Assembly: GCA_965232895.1 (NCBI GenBank)
Contig: OZ247430.1
Location: 1,178,001 to 1,242,000 of the forward strand
Origin: Bin87 sp965232895
Lineage (GTDB): Bacteria; Chloroflexota; Dehalococcoidia; Lucifugimonadales; UBA3495
Length of the DNA: 64,000 bases
Reading direction: 5' to 3'
Positions within the stretch are counted from its first letter, which is position 1. Every line of letters begins with the position of its first letter. Of the stretch, positions 1-9,008 are shown piece after piece. Under the pieces are notes generated by a model. It worked only from the letters and a program-made list of their open reading frames with translations. It was not told the origin of the DNA and did no database searches. Made by a program: the position numbers and the translations under genes.

Positions 1-2647
1 CGTTAAGTCCGCCGTCTGGAGCGGCGCCACTGGGTACGGCCAAGTGGGAGGTAGCTCCCGAGGGCGAGGTAAGCATAATTCCCAGGTCCCTAAAGGCAGG
101 ATGGGTGATGTCCACCTTCACTTCCACGAACTCCGTGAAGGTGATGTCGGTGTCCAGGACGATTTCGCTGGAGATGGTTTCGCCACTTCCATCCGGTATG
201 GAGAACTCTTCCGTGGGAGAGTACGCCGCTACGCGTTTCATCGCGGGCAAGTTGGTCCAGTTGCTCGCCAGGCCCACCGCCGCTCCGGCGTCGACCACGC
301 CAAAGCCGTATTGCGAGTTGTAGGAGTAGCGTTCCGTGTTGGAGCCGTACTGGTACGCGCCAGTCTCCCAACCAGGATCAGCAGCATCGTTCTTCCGCGC
401 GGACGAAGCCAAGATGATCTTCAGGTCACGCCAAGTGAGGCTGGCGTTGGCGCTTCGCAGCAGAGCCCCAACGCCGGATACCACCGCCGACGCCGCTGAG
501 GTGCCGCCAAACTGCTCACTGTACCGCCCATACAGATACGTCGTGACCGACGCCTCAGGCGCGCAGAGCCACAAACTATAGCCGGTCTCAGATTTTTCGG
601 CTCGCTTCCCGTCGGGACCCACCGCGCAGGCCAGGGTCTGAGCGTGGTAGTTCTTGCCCTCGTTCAGGTTGACGTGGGAACCATTCAAGTGGTCGTTCCC
701 GGCGCCGAATACATAGAAGGTGCCCTTGCCGTGATACCCATCCCTGATCCCGGTTTCCAGGGCAGTATTCCATACCTCCGGCAGCGATCTGATACCGTGG
801 TCATTGGAGAAAATCCAGCTGTTGTTCGAAACCGCAGTTACTACGCTATTGCGAGTCAACGCATCAACCGCGTTGGCTAAGGTCGGCCTTTCGGTCATGT
901 TGTAGCCATAAATGGTGGCCTGTGGAGCCACCCCTCGCAACCCGATGGAGTTGCCCTGCGCCGCAATGATGCCGGCTACCCCCAAGCCATGACGCGCCCA
1001 CGGATCAGGGGTACGAGTCAACAAGGCCAGATAGTCGTGGCTGAGCTGGGAGTTCCAGTTTCCCTCCAGGTCAGGGTGATCGAACTCCGCCGCGTCATCA
1101 ACGATGGCCACGTTCACCCCCGCTCCTTGAGTCGTGGACCAAGCCGCCGCGACGTTAATATCCTCACCCGGTGTGCCGGGGTTTTCCGTCGTGTTCTCCA
1201 ACTGCCACTGACAACCATACAGCGGATCATCGTAGGCGGTGCTTATCGCCGAGCAACGTTCGATGAATTCCGTATATTCAACGTTGGCAGTTACATACAG
1301 GTTCCCGAATAGATTTTGATCAGGTATGGATGGATCGTACACCGAGTACCAATGTCCCCTCAAAAAGTATGGAGACAGGCGAATGTAATAGGTCCCTGCA
1401 TCCAGCCGGTAATATCCGCTGATTTCTCTCATACCCGATGTCGGCGTCCTTACGTAATTCCCATCGCTATCCAGCACAGCCAAGTTGTAGGGATTTATCA
1501 TTCCCCACCACCAACGCCATAGGTTGAGCCCCCACAGGTGGATTTTGACCTCAGTCGTCTCTTCGAGTTCAAGCTTGAAGAAATCAACATCGTTCGTGGA
1601 GTGGAATTCCACATAGCGTGCTGGCTGGTCAGACATCCGCCCAACCCAAACATCCACCGGTTGAGCGTTCGCCATCGTATCGGAATGATCCGGTATAGTC
1701 CTAACCTCCAATTTGTAGTTGCCCGCAGAAAACCAAGCAACTGACAGCACACTTACGTAGTACGTTCCCGCAGGCAAACGTATCCCAATAGTGCCACCAG
1801 TCCCCAGCCGGTTATCGTCGCTGTCGAAAAGCTCAATGCCTGGTCCCGTCCCCCCACGAGCGTACGCTTCAAACATTTTAGGGTCAGTCACAACAACGAA
1901 GGTCGATGCGGTGAGTACGAACCTGAACACGTCTACGTCATTCTCGTCAGTGATGATGCCCGATGTTGGCGTATCCAAAGGCAGGTAGGTCGCAGTTGCA
2001 TTAGTATCGCCGTGGTCGTCCTGCTGCCCCACCCCACCCTGACCGGAGTCCTGCAAAGTCTCCACATCCATCTCCCAGTTGGGGACAGACGACACAACCC
2101 CAGCCTGACCAGCGAAGACGTTGGCCAACTCCAGCGAAGGCAGTCCCGGCGGCGCATCCACCAGGTAGGCGTTCTCGGCGAAAGTCATTGCCGTCAGCCT
2201 TTCTGAGGAAATCCCGTTCCGGGAAAAGAAGGCTACAGCCTCCGAGACAGTCCACGATGGTTCCAACGCTACCAGCGCCCCGCCAGCCAAGACCATCGTA
2301 TGATCCCCGCTATCTGCCAGAAAAACCGGCACAGACTCGCCATCTATTGGCTGGCGACCGTCATCTGCTGTCTCCACAGAGGCGGCTCGTTGCGCAATCT
2401 CCTCGCTGGACAACAGCCGCAGTCCCACAGTCCGGTCGCCGTCCTGCCACGTATAAGACGTTCTACCGTTGCCATCCGGATCGGGAAAGCCCGGCTGCTC
2501 GCTGACAGTCCCAGCAACCAACCGGGGCGTCGGTCCGGCGTCGCCAGCAGGAAGGAACAGGAAAACCAGCCCCATCAGCGTCAATGCCGCAACAGATAGG
2601 CCACGGCCCCAACAGGGGCCCAGCCACGGGGATCTCGTCAGCGTCAA
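1..2647 (-). CDS. Secreted kexin-like subtilase (S8) with P/Homo B domain, C-terminus beyond the window
   Basis: The reading frame stays open from a TTG at 2647, preceded by AAAGGAG, to the left edge (about 882 codons), so the C-terminus is missing. An N-terminal signal peptide with a Leu/Phe-rich core is followed by a prodomain-like stretch and two beta-rich segments that resemble bacterial pre-peptidase (PPC) domains (roughly residues 215-460). The S8 domain then shows Asp in VAIVDD (about residue 517), His in RHGLGVAGIIAA (553), Asn in GAGND and Ser in GGTSAAS (717). A P/Homo B domain follows, with TSPSG near the edge. Family knowledge says such enzymes are calcium-dependent secreted endoproteases. 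Odd points: PPC-like domains lie before rather than after the catalytic domain, and the histidine motif reads HGL instead of HGT. It is divergent from the LRR protein gene, so both may act at the cell surface (inference). Confidence 0.85.
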   Translation of the reverse strand, partial: MTLTRSPWLGPCWGRGLSVAALTLMGLVFLFLPAGDAGPTPRLVAGTVSEQPGFPDPDGNGRTSYTWQDGDRTVGLRLLSSEEIAQRAASVETADDGRQPIDGESVPVFLADSGDHTMVLAGGALVALEPSWTVSEAVAFFSRNGISSERLTAMTFAENAYLVDAPPGLPSLELANVFAGQAGVVSSVPNWEMDVETLQDSGQGGVGQQDDHGDTNATATYLPLDTPTSGIITDENDVDVFRFVLTASTFVVVTDPKMFEAYARGGTGPGIELFDSDDNRLGTGGTIGIRLPAGTYYVSVLSVAWFSAGNYKLEVRTIPDHSDTMANAQPVDVWVGRMSDQPARYVEFHSTNDVDFFKLELEETTEVKIHLWGLNLWRWWWGMINPYNLAVLDSDGNYVRTPTSGMREISGYYRLDAGTYYIRLSPYFLRGHWYSVYDPSIPDQNLFGNLYVTANVEYTEFIERCSAISTAYDDPLYGCQWQLENTTENPGTPGEDINVAAAWSTTQGAGVNVAIVDDAAEFDHPDLEGNWNSQLSHDYLALLTRTPDPWARHGLGVAGIIAAQGNSIGLRGVAPQATIYGYNMTERPTLANAVDALTRNSVVTAVSNNSWIFSNDHGIRSLPEVWNTALETGIRDGYHGKGTFYVFGAGNDHLNGSHVNLNEGKNYHAQTLACAVGPDGKRAEKSETGYSLWLCAPEASVTTYLYGRYSEQFGGTSAASAVVSGVGALLRSANASLTWRDLKIILASSARKNDAADPGWETGAYQYGSNTERYSYNSQYGFGVVDAGAAVGLASNWTNLPAMKRVAAYSPTEEFSIPDGSGETISSEIVLDTDITFTEFVEVKVDITHPAFRDLGIMLTSPSGATSHLAVPSGAAPDGGLN

Positions 2648-3283
2648 TATTTTACTCCTTTCGCCCAACCGTTAAACCGGAACATCGCTTGCGCCAACCA
2701 CGGCCGAACGGCGCTATACTATCAAAAATCACGCCCCACCACACAGGAAAAATCGCCTCCGTGAACCGGCAATAAGGCCACAGCCTGACTAGAGCGCCAT
2801 GGTGGGCACGTGGAGAAACTCACCAAGGGTACCTTGAGCCCAAGTAATCCCCATACCTTGGACCGGAACTTATAGGCAAACCCGCTACGCAGCCCCGCGA
2901 TTCGGCACAAACCGCGGGGCTGCCGTTCTCGTTCATGGCGCCGAACGGCGGAGGAACACAGGCGTGTACACCGACGTGCCCAGCGCTCGAAAAGCCACGT
3001 CATGGCACAAGGACCTCAACGACCAAGGCGGTGTTGACCGAGGGTCCAGAATTGACGACGACCATACGGTTTCACTATGACCGTAACGCTACGGCTACCT
3101 TTTGCAATCAATCATCGGTACCTCAGAGACAATTCAGCCGCGATTCACGTTTTGCCTTCGTAAATCAGCCAATGCACAGATTTGACATAACCCGGTCAGT
3201 GCCCTACCATCCGCCGCGTTTTGTCAATCGAACAAAAAGGCACAAATACAGACGCTGATTGAATCGATAGGAGAAAGTGCCAC
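2648..3283. promoter_or_regulatory. Divergent intergenic region between protease and LRR genes
   Basis: No convincing gene is seen in these 636 bases; the short open frames lack ribosome sites and recognisable domains. The region must carry the promoters of both flanking secreted-protein genes. It contains a strong perfect inverted repeat at 2889-2899 and 2913-2923 (11-bp arms rich in G and C, 13-base loop) without a clear T-run on either side, so its role is unknown. A GGAGAAAG ribosome site lies just before the LRR gene start at 3284. Confidence 0.5.
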
Positions 3284-4945
3284 ATGACGTCAAAAGCAGG
3301 AAGAATTCGCTTGGCCCTCCTGGTAGTAGCGACGGTAGCGATGCTGGGAGCCCTCGCCCTAGCCAGCAGCTCCAGACCGCTGACGGGATTACTGAATGGC
3401 ACAGTGGCCTGGGCTGCCCCCAGCGCCCAGGCCGCTGTGCCGGCAGTATCCTTCAAGCATGCAGAACCTGAGGCCCAAGAAGGGGAAACGGTATCCCTCG
3501 AAGTGAATCTGAGCTCATCGGTAAGCTCAGCCCTAGCCATCGACTACTCAGTCACTTGGCCAGAGGGCCGATCCGGAAATCCGAATGGGACCGTTCAATT
3601 TGCAGCCAACACAACCACCGCCAACATCACCGTTTCGGTGCGGAATGACGACGTGGTCAGCCAGAAAGCACGAGAAGCGTTTACCGTATCCTTGGACCAG
3701 CCGGACAGCGCTTCCGGCTACATCATAGGCGCCCATCAGACTGTCTCCGTGATGATCATAGAAGGAGTTTGCGACCGGTCTGAACGTGTGCAATACCTCA
3801 TATTAGAGGCGGTAGCCACCGCAACCGAGTGCCACCAAGTGACGGACTCTGACCTGTCTAGCGATCCGGAACTGACGGGCCCGCTGCACTGGGGACGAGG
3901 CAAACTCATACCGGTGAACGAATCGGAAGAAGTCCGGGAATCCAAGCGGCCTTGGCTAAAGGCTGGAGACTTTCGGGGAATGTCCGGTGTCACCGAACTG
4001 TACCTAGGCTTCAACGAGCTGAAGCACTTGCCGTCGGGAGTGTTCGACGGCCTCTCCGAACTGAAGAAGCTCTATGCTGCCAACAACTTGATAAAAGAAC
4101 TGGGAGACGGGGTCTTCAGGGACCTCGAAAACCTCACGGAATTGGGCCTCGGCCAAAATTCCACAAGCCCATTTCAACTTACGCCCAGGTTGAAGCCTAT
4201 TGGCGGAAAGTCGTTCGTGGTGGAGATTCTTGAGGCGGCTCCTTTTCCTGTCACCGTTACCCTGACTGCAGCAGGTGGCAATCTGAGCGTAGGCAGGGTA
4301 ACCATACCGGCCGGCGCCACTACGAGCTCCCAAGTGACCTTGACCCCCGAACAGGAAGGGTCAGCCGTAGGGGTGAGTGTCTCGGATAGTACCTTCGCCA
4401 CCGGCAAACAATACAAAATAATCCTGTCCAGCGGCGACGCGCTCAATATGCCGGTTCCTACGGTTTCTGTGGCAAACCCAGAAATGGCGGTACCAGAGGG
4501 TTCCCCAGCCCAAGTACTCTTGACCGTTTCACCTTCTCCCCAATTGCCCATCACCGTAAAATACGAGATCCGCAACGACGACGACCCCAGCACCGTTGAC
4601 GCAGATTCGTTCGATTACGAATCTGACGGTTTCGTCAAGTTGGAATCAGGCGCAATTGGCGCAGTCGCGTCGGTTAACATTACCCAAGACAGCGACATCG
4701 ACAGCGGAGCCCGAGAAGTCCTAGTCCTGCACCTCCAGAAAGGCGATGATGCCCGACAGTATCTCCAAGGTCCCAATGACTCGGCCACCATCAACATTAA
4801 AGAAGGCATCTGCGACCGCACTGCTGCGGTGCAAACAGCCCTCTTAGCCGCATTGGAGAAATCAAGCGACGAGTGCGCTGAAGTGACCGACGATGACCTA
4901 GCGATTACTCCGGTACGCTGGATCTCGCCGGAGGCGCTGGGGTAG
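3284..4945 (+). CDS. Secreted Calx-beta/leucine-rich-repeat protein, N-terminal part (frameshifted from the next frame)
   Basis: This 553-residue frame starts at an ATG after GGAGAAAG. It opens with a Sec signal peptide (charged MTSKAGRIR, then a hydrophobic Leu/Ala/Val core). Domain order: a Calx-beta-like domain (about residues 50-160), a short linker with CDR and a paired Cys ending in VTDSDL, LRRs (about 225-290, motif NELKHLPSGVFDGL), a beta-sandwich segment, a second Calx-beta domain (about 400-500), and a second CDR..VTDDDL linker. It then breaks: after residue ~545 the frame runs into a stop. The next frame supplies the expected continuation (TLDL..LKHRDF.GL), so one base appears to be lost near 4908-4916 and this is the first half of one protein spanning 3284-7416. 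Function: probable surface adhesin or host-interaction protein (inference). Confidence 0.75.
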   Translation: MTSKAGRIRLALLVVATVAMLGALALASSSRPLTGLLNGTVAWAAPSAQAAVPAVSFKHAEPEAQEGETVSLEVNLSSSVSSALAIDYSVTWPEGRSGNPNGTVQFAANTTTANITVSVRNDDVVSQKAREAFTVSLDQPDSASGYIIGAHQTVSVMIIEGVCDRSERVQYLILEAVATATECHQVTDSDLSSDPELTGPLHWGRGKLIPVNESEEVRESKRPWLKAGDFRGMSGVTELYLGFNELKHLPSGVFDGLSELKKLYAANNLIKELGDGVFRDLENLTELGLGQNSTSPFQLTPRLKPIGGKSFVVEILEAAPFPVTVTLTAAGGNLSVGRVTIPAGATTSSQVTLTPEQEGSAVGVSVSDSTFATGKQYKIILSSGDALNMPVPTVSVANPEMAVPEGSPAQVLLTVSPSPQLPITVKYEIRNDDDPSTVDADSFDYESDGFVKLESGAIGAVASVNITQDSDIDSGAREVLVLHLQKGDDARQYLQGPNDSATINIKEGICDRTAAVQTALLAALEKSSDECAEVTDDDLAITPVRWISPEALG

Positions 4946-4992
4946 CCAGCCTCAAACACAGAGACTTCGCGGGATTATCCAACCTGAGCAAA

Positions 4993-7416
4993 TTGCACCT
5001 CGCCAATGCTACGATGAGCAATCTACCTACTGGAGTGTTCGACGATCTGGGCTCATTGACCGACCTTTCCCTGAGCAACGGGAACCTAGCAGCCCTACCT
5101 GCCACGCTGTTCTCCGGCCTCGCCAGCCTAGAAACCCTCCAATTGGATGACAACGACCTAGCGGCCTTGCCTGTGACGCTGTTCTCCGGCCTCACCAACC
5201 TGGAAGACCTCCGGTTGGACAACAACGACCTAGCGGCCTTGCCTGCCGCGCTGTTCTCCGGCCTCACCAGCCTGGAAACCCTCCAGCTGGACAACAACGA
5301 CCTAGCGGCCTTGCCTGTGACGCTGTTCTCCGGCCTCACCAGCCTGGAAACCCTCCAGCTGGACAACAACGAACTGACAGCCCTGCCGGTCGCCCTGTTC
5401 TCCGGCTTGACTAGCCTGGAAAACCTCCAGCTGGACAACAACGAACTAGCAGCCCTGCCCGCCGCCCTGTTCTCCGGCCTCACCAGCTTGGAAGACCTCC
5501 GGTTGGACAACAACGACCTGGCGGCCCTGCCTGTGGCACTGTTCTCCGGCTTGACTAGCCTAGAAAACCTCCGGCTGGATAACAACGAACTGGCGGCCCT
5601 GCCTGTGGCACTGTTCTCCGGCTTGACTAGCCTAGAAAACCTCCGGCTGGATAACAACGAACTGGCAGCCCTGCCTGCCGCCCTGTTCTCCGGCTTGACT
5701 AGATTGGTCACACTGGATGTTGGAACCAATAAATTGACGAGCTTGCCTGCCGGAATATTCCTTGATTTGAACAGACTGTCGGAAACTAACTTCTCAGGCA
5801 ACGAGAATGATCCTATCGAATTGACGGCAAAATTGGTTGAGCACTCTCCAATCAATGACCAAGGCGAATTCATCGTAGCCCTCGTCACTCCTTACGGTTG
5901 GCCCGGTACGATGGAGGTGAGCCTCTCCAGCACCAACGCCACACCGTCGCAGACCACGCAGGAATTGAATCCAGGAAAAGAGAAAAGCGAAGAAATTACA
6001 TTCAAACAGGTTGCAGCGTCAAAAGACTCGGAAATAAAAGTTTGCGTGGTAACAACAAATGGTATCGCTATCAGGCCGACGCTGGCAAGCATCAACGGGC
6101 TGAAGTTCACCGAACCCACTTGCTTGAAGATTGAACCCCCATCGACCACCAAGCCCACGGTGACGATCACCAGCGCCAAAGTTACACAAGTGGAAGGACG
6201 GACGGCTCAAATTTCGTTTACGCTGCATCCCTCAGCGACGGAACCATTCAAATTGCGTTTCACCACCCATATTGACGGCATCGACGAAACGATTGATGCC
6301 ACGGAAGGAAAAGACTACATAAAACCTGGCCCAACGCAGGTGATCGTAGATCAAGGTAGAGGCACCATCCACATCGAAATTGTGGACGACAGCGAGATCG
6401 ACGAGGGCATCCTCGAGTACTTCGTGGTCAAGCTGATTGGGCCGGAAAACGGGAAGGACTACCACATCGGTTCCAAGGGCATCACCTCGACCGTGATCAT
6501 CAACGATGGAATCTGCGACCGGGCGCGGAACGTTCGGGCAGCAATCTTTGAGAAGTTGCCCAATGTTTCGTCTTGCTATGACGTCACAGCGGATCACCTC
6601 CAGAGCATCAAAGGGGAGCTGAATCTTGTCAACACAGCGATGGCGGCTCCCGTAACATTCCAAGCTGGGGAGTTCAGGGAGTTGAGCTCATTAGAAACAT
6701 TGAGCTTGCCCGGCGTGAACCTGTCTCGGGGACTGCCCGTAGGTCTGTTCGAAGGCCTAGAATCAGTAACCCATCTAAACATGTGCAACAGCAGTATTAA
6801 GTCTCTGAACGCCGGGGTGTTCTCGGATCTGAAGAAGCTTACCCACCTGTCCGTGGACAACAACGATCTGGAAAGTTTACCGGCGGACTTGTTCAAGGAC
6901 ATGAATACATTGAGAGTGGTGAAACTCTACTCGAATGGGATTACCACCCTAGACTCCAATGTCTTCCGTGACGCCGAGGCTTTAACCGAGGTGGACTTGT
7001 ACGACAACAAACTATTGGACCTGCCCGCCGGTCTGTTCAAAGGTTTGACCAATCTACAGAAGGTTAACTTGGGAAACAATCCCTCGTATGGCTTTTACCT
7101 GACTCCGAAATTGATTGACCAGGGCAATGGCTCGTTTGTCGCCGAGATCGCAGAAGGAGCGCCCTTCGACATTTCAGTGCCTTTCACCGTTGCCGGTGGC
7201 ACCGCGAAGGTTTCCTCCGTTACAATCCCAGCTGGCAGCACAAGGACCAGTGTGATCAATGTAACACGGGAGAAAGGTAACACCGGAAAGATGACGGTAA
7301 AGCAGTCGACTCCAACTTGGGCTGGTGGCTCCAACGTTGCCGGCAAAGCCATAGGACTGCTCCTGACCGCAGGTCGCTCTCTTGAGCTATCGGCTACCAA
7401 TTCAGATTCACCCTAG
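4993..7416 (+). CDS. Leucine-rich-repeat/Calx-beta surface protein, C-terminal part
   Basis: This frame (up to 807 residues from a TTG at 4993) continues the previous one. In-frame homology extends upstream to about 4914, so the TTG is not a true start. It holds nine nearly identical 24-residue LRRs (about residues 25-245, pattern LDNNDLAALPVALFSGLT), a beta domain, a Calx-beta domain (about 400-510, with the acidic DDSEIDEG calcium-loop motif), the recurrent CDR...C..VT linker, five further and more diverged LRRs (about 560-690) and a last beta-sandwich segment. No membrane anchor or sortase motif is seen at the C-terminus. The same module order (Calx-beta, CDR-VT linker, LRR, beta-sandwich) occurs three times across both frames, so the protein grew by module duplication. 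Likely a secreted or surface protein-binding protein. Confidence 0.75.
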   Translation: MHLANATMSNLPTGVFDDLGSLTDLSLSNGNLAALPATLFSGLASLETLQLDDNDLAALPVTLFSGLTNLEDLRLDNNDLAALPAALFSGLTSLETLQLDNNDLAALPVTLFSGLTSLETLQLDNNELTALPVALFSGLTSLENLQLDNNELAALPAALFSGLTSLEDLRLDNNDLAALPVALFSGLTSLENLRLDNNELAALPVALFSGLTSLENLRLDNNELAALPAALFSGLTRLVTLDVGTNKLTSLPAGIFLDLNRLSETNFSGNENDPIELTAKLVEHSPINDQGEFIVALVTPYGWPGTMEVSLSSTNATPSQTTQELNPGKEKSEEITFKQVAASKDSEIKVCVVTTNGIAIRPTLASINGLKFTEPTCLKIEPPSTTKPTVTITSAKVTQVEGRTAQISFTLHPSATEPFKLRFTTHIDGIDETIDATEGKDYIKPGPTQVIVDQGRGTIHIEIVDDSEIDEGILEYFVVKLIGPENGKDYHIGSKGITSTVIINDGICDRARNVRAAIFEKLPNVSSCYDVTADHLQSIKGELNLVNTAMAAPVTFQAGEFRELSSLETLSLPGVNLSRGLPVGLFEGLESVTHLNMCNSSIKSLNAGVFSDLKKLTHLSVDNNDLESLPADLFKDMNTLRVVKLYSNGITTLDSNVFRDAEALTEVDLYDNKLLDLPAGLFKGLTNLQKVNLGNNPSYGFYLTPKLIDQGNGSFVAEIAEGAPFDISVPFTVAGGTAKVSSVTIPAGSTRTSVINVTREKGNTGKMTVKQSTPTWAGGSNVAGKAIGLLLTAGRSLELSATNSDSP
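5071..5718 (+). repeat. Nine tandem 72-bp repeats encoding LRR units
   Basis: Nine consecutive 72-base units each encode one 24-residue LRR ending in LFSGL. They differ mainly by A/V, T/A and D/E swaps and by synonymous changes, while the LRRs elsewhere in the protein are diverged. Such near identity suggests recent amplification or ongoing concerted change by slippage or recombination. The repeats are in frame, so copy-number change would lengthen or shorten the binding surface without breaking the protein. Confidence 0.9.
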
Positions 7417-8316
7417 GGTCACAAGCACGGACCCAGTGTGAAGTCAGACGCTAGGAGCCCAGCACAACGCGGACATGGACATAAAAGCAGATGGCACGTA
7501 TGTGCCATCTGCTCCGCCCCTATAGCCGCATCAAATCCTCCGGCGCGAGCTGCTGCCATTGCAGCACCCCACGCAACGCACGGTACACCTCGCTTACAAG
7601 AGGACACGCTCTCGAGACGGGTCATCAAGGGCTTCTTTTCCCATTTTGCTGGAGGATCCAGAAGAATGCGCCTGCCCTCACAGTTCCCCGACATCCAATC
7701 GGCACCGAGCACAACACGCACTAAAAACGACTGATACCGAACCGGACACTGCCCACGCGAAGAAAGCAGCCAACGACTCAACAGCCCCTCATCGAACCAG
7801 TAATGGAACACCTGATGGACGAAGCCAGACAGAAGTACTATGCCGGCAGTCCCACCATCATCTCTCACCCGCGCCTCGCACAAGTCGGCATCGTGTTCCC
7901 TGTGCCCTAGAGCGTGTTGACAAATTAGCCGGGTCTTCCCATCTGGTCAACCAACCAGGTGTGTAAACTCGCGACGAACCGAGCGTGACTGTCAACAACT
8001 AAAGGATTTACCGCCCAATAGGCGCCGGTCCTCCCAAAACACACGACACGCCAACACGCCCGATGCACCGCCTCAGTCAGGTGCCAAGGGCACAGAGCAA
8101 CAGCCACTTTATGGGCCGGACTACCAGCCCTGCAAGTATTTGGAACTCCGCCCCTTGCGTCCCCGGGTTCTCAGAAACCACGTCACCAAGCGAAGGCCGA
8201 CGAAGAACGTATCGGCCAGCTTGTGGTACCAAGGGCTGATCACACTGTGTCAAGCGCCCATAGCGCGAGCAGACTCGTCGACATCCCATTGAACAGTCGG
8301 TGACTGTCAATCCGCA
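7417..8316. other. Degenerate non-coding stretch, possible IS remnant
   Basis: No credible intact gene is visible. Besides the hairpin at 7486-7513, the stretch at about 7913-7935 read leftwards ends a small open frame in RPG-stop and continues FVNTL-stop. This resembles the terminal repeat region of some IS5-type insertion sequences; it is only a resemblance recalled from sequence pattern, and no transposase body is present. A fragment of about 36 codons at 7803-7910 (starting MEHLMDEARQKYY) is open but has no recognisable identity. Confidence 0.3.
7486..7513 (-). terminator. Intrinsic terminator-like hairpin (minus orientation has the T-run)
   Basis: A perfect 12-bp inverted repeat (7486-7497 and 7502-7513) has a 4-base loop. 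On the minus strand the stem is followed by TTTTAT, giving a classic intrinsic terminator for leftward transcripts. On the plus strand it lies 70 bases after the LRR gene stop but has no T-run, so it may only partly act there. Confidence 0.6.
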
Positions 8317-8351
8317 GGGAACCACCGACCGTCCTACGGTCGGTGGTTCCC
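8317..8351. repeat. Perfect 16-bp palindrome with 3-base loop
   Basis: Arms 8317-8332 and 8336-8351 are exact reverse complements (arm begins GGGAACCACC) around the loop CCT. It sits exactly where the reading frame of the adjacent coupling-ATPase relic stops resembling its family. It could be a folded mobile-element end, a cruciform or a transcription-stop element. Confidence 0.7.
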
Positions 8352-8976
8352 TCGTATTCTCGGCGGACACCTGATAGTAAAAAAGCGACGAGCAATTAGC
8401 CAAAACGCCGTGATGCAGCTCTGGCGCTCCGGCGTATCCCGCCGCGACACGCGCTGCGTAGCCAGCAGCGCCGAGCAGCCGTACCTGCGCATCTCAGGCA
8501 ACAGGCTTGCCCAGTCCACGCCACCGTAGCCCCGAAAATCGTCTACCGCCAGCAGACACCGATGCCGTCCCGACGCCGGCAGGCTGTCACGCCTGCGGAG
8601 AGCATCATCAAGCATGTTGACCAACACGCTGCCCACCAACGACGAAAGCAGACGGCCCGAAACGCCCGCCGCAATATTGACGAACAGGACGCCCTCACCG
8701 CGAAGCAAGGCAACCATGTCCAAATTGGAACCCGCGCCCCCCAGCACCGCCTGAACCCGCCGGTCAGCGATCAATTTGTCAAACGCGGCAAGGAGCGGCC
8801 TCAGGGTCTCCGCCCTGGTATCCCGGGGGCCATCTCATGAACGTGTCGAACCAGCGTGCCACATTCGGGTCACTGGCCCGGCTCAGCACATGCTTCTGAA
8901 AGGACGTCTGCTCCACGAAATAATCCCGACCTGAACGCGTCACAGTATCATACGCAAGAAGCGCGGGCAGCGACAA
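8352..8976 (-). pseudogene. Relic of a VirD4/TraG-like conjugative coupling ATPase
   Basis: Minus-strand fragments in three frames together read like the C-terminal half of a type IV coupling or TraG-type ATPase. The first is a segment with FDTFMRWPPGYQ (8779-8976). After one extra base near 8800-8806 comes AETLRPLLAAFDKL, then LRGEGVLFVNIAAG, LLAVDDFRGYGG (Walker-B-like) and RRYGCSALLATQ (8400-8774). After a second shift near 8415-8440 comes ANCSSLFYYQVSAEN. No Walker A region is present and the rest is lost at the palindrome at 8317-8351. Two frameshifts plus truncation make it nonfunctional. It indicates that an integrative or conjugative element once occupied this locus (inference). Family assignment is moderate; the frame breaks are clear. 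Confidence 0.55.
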
Positions 8977-9008
8977 AATAGTCAGCAGATCGCTCTGGAG
9001 GCAATCCT

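Noticed and set aside
2722..3003. 93-codon minus-strand frame in the divergent intergenic region
   Set aside because: Overlaps the 2889-2923 hairpin, is Cys/Arg/Ser-rich without known pattern and lacks a ribosome site.
5071..5718. Periodic repeats as a CRISPR array
   Set aside because: Units of 72 bp are contiguous, protein-coding in frame and lack spacer-repeat alternation.
4905..5888. 327-codon repetitive minus-strand frame in the LRR gene
   Set aside because: The repeats are the antisense of the LRR units and show no independent signal.
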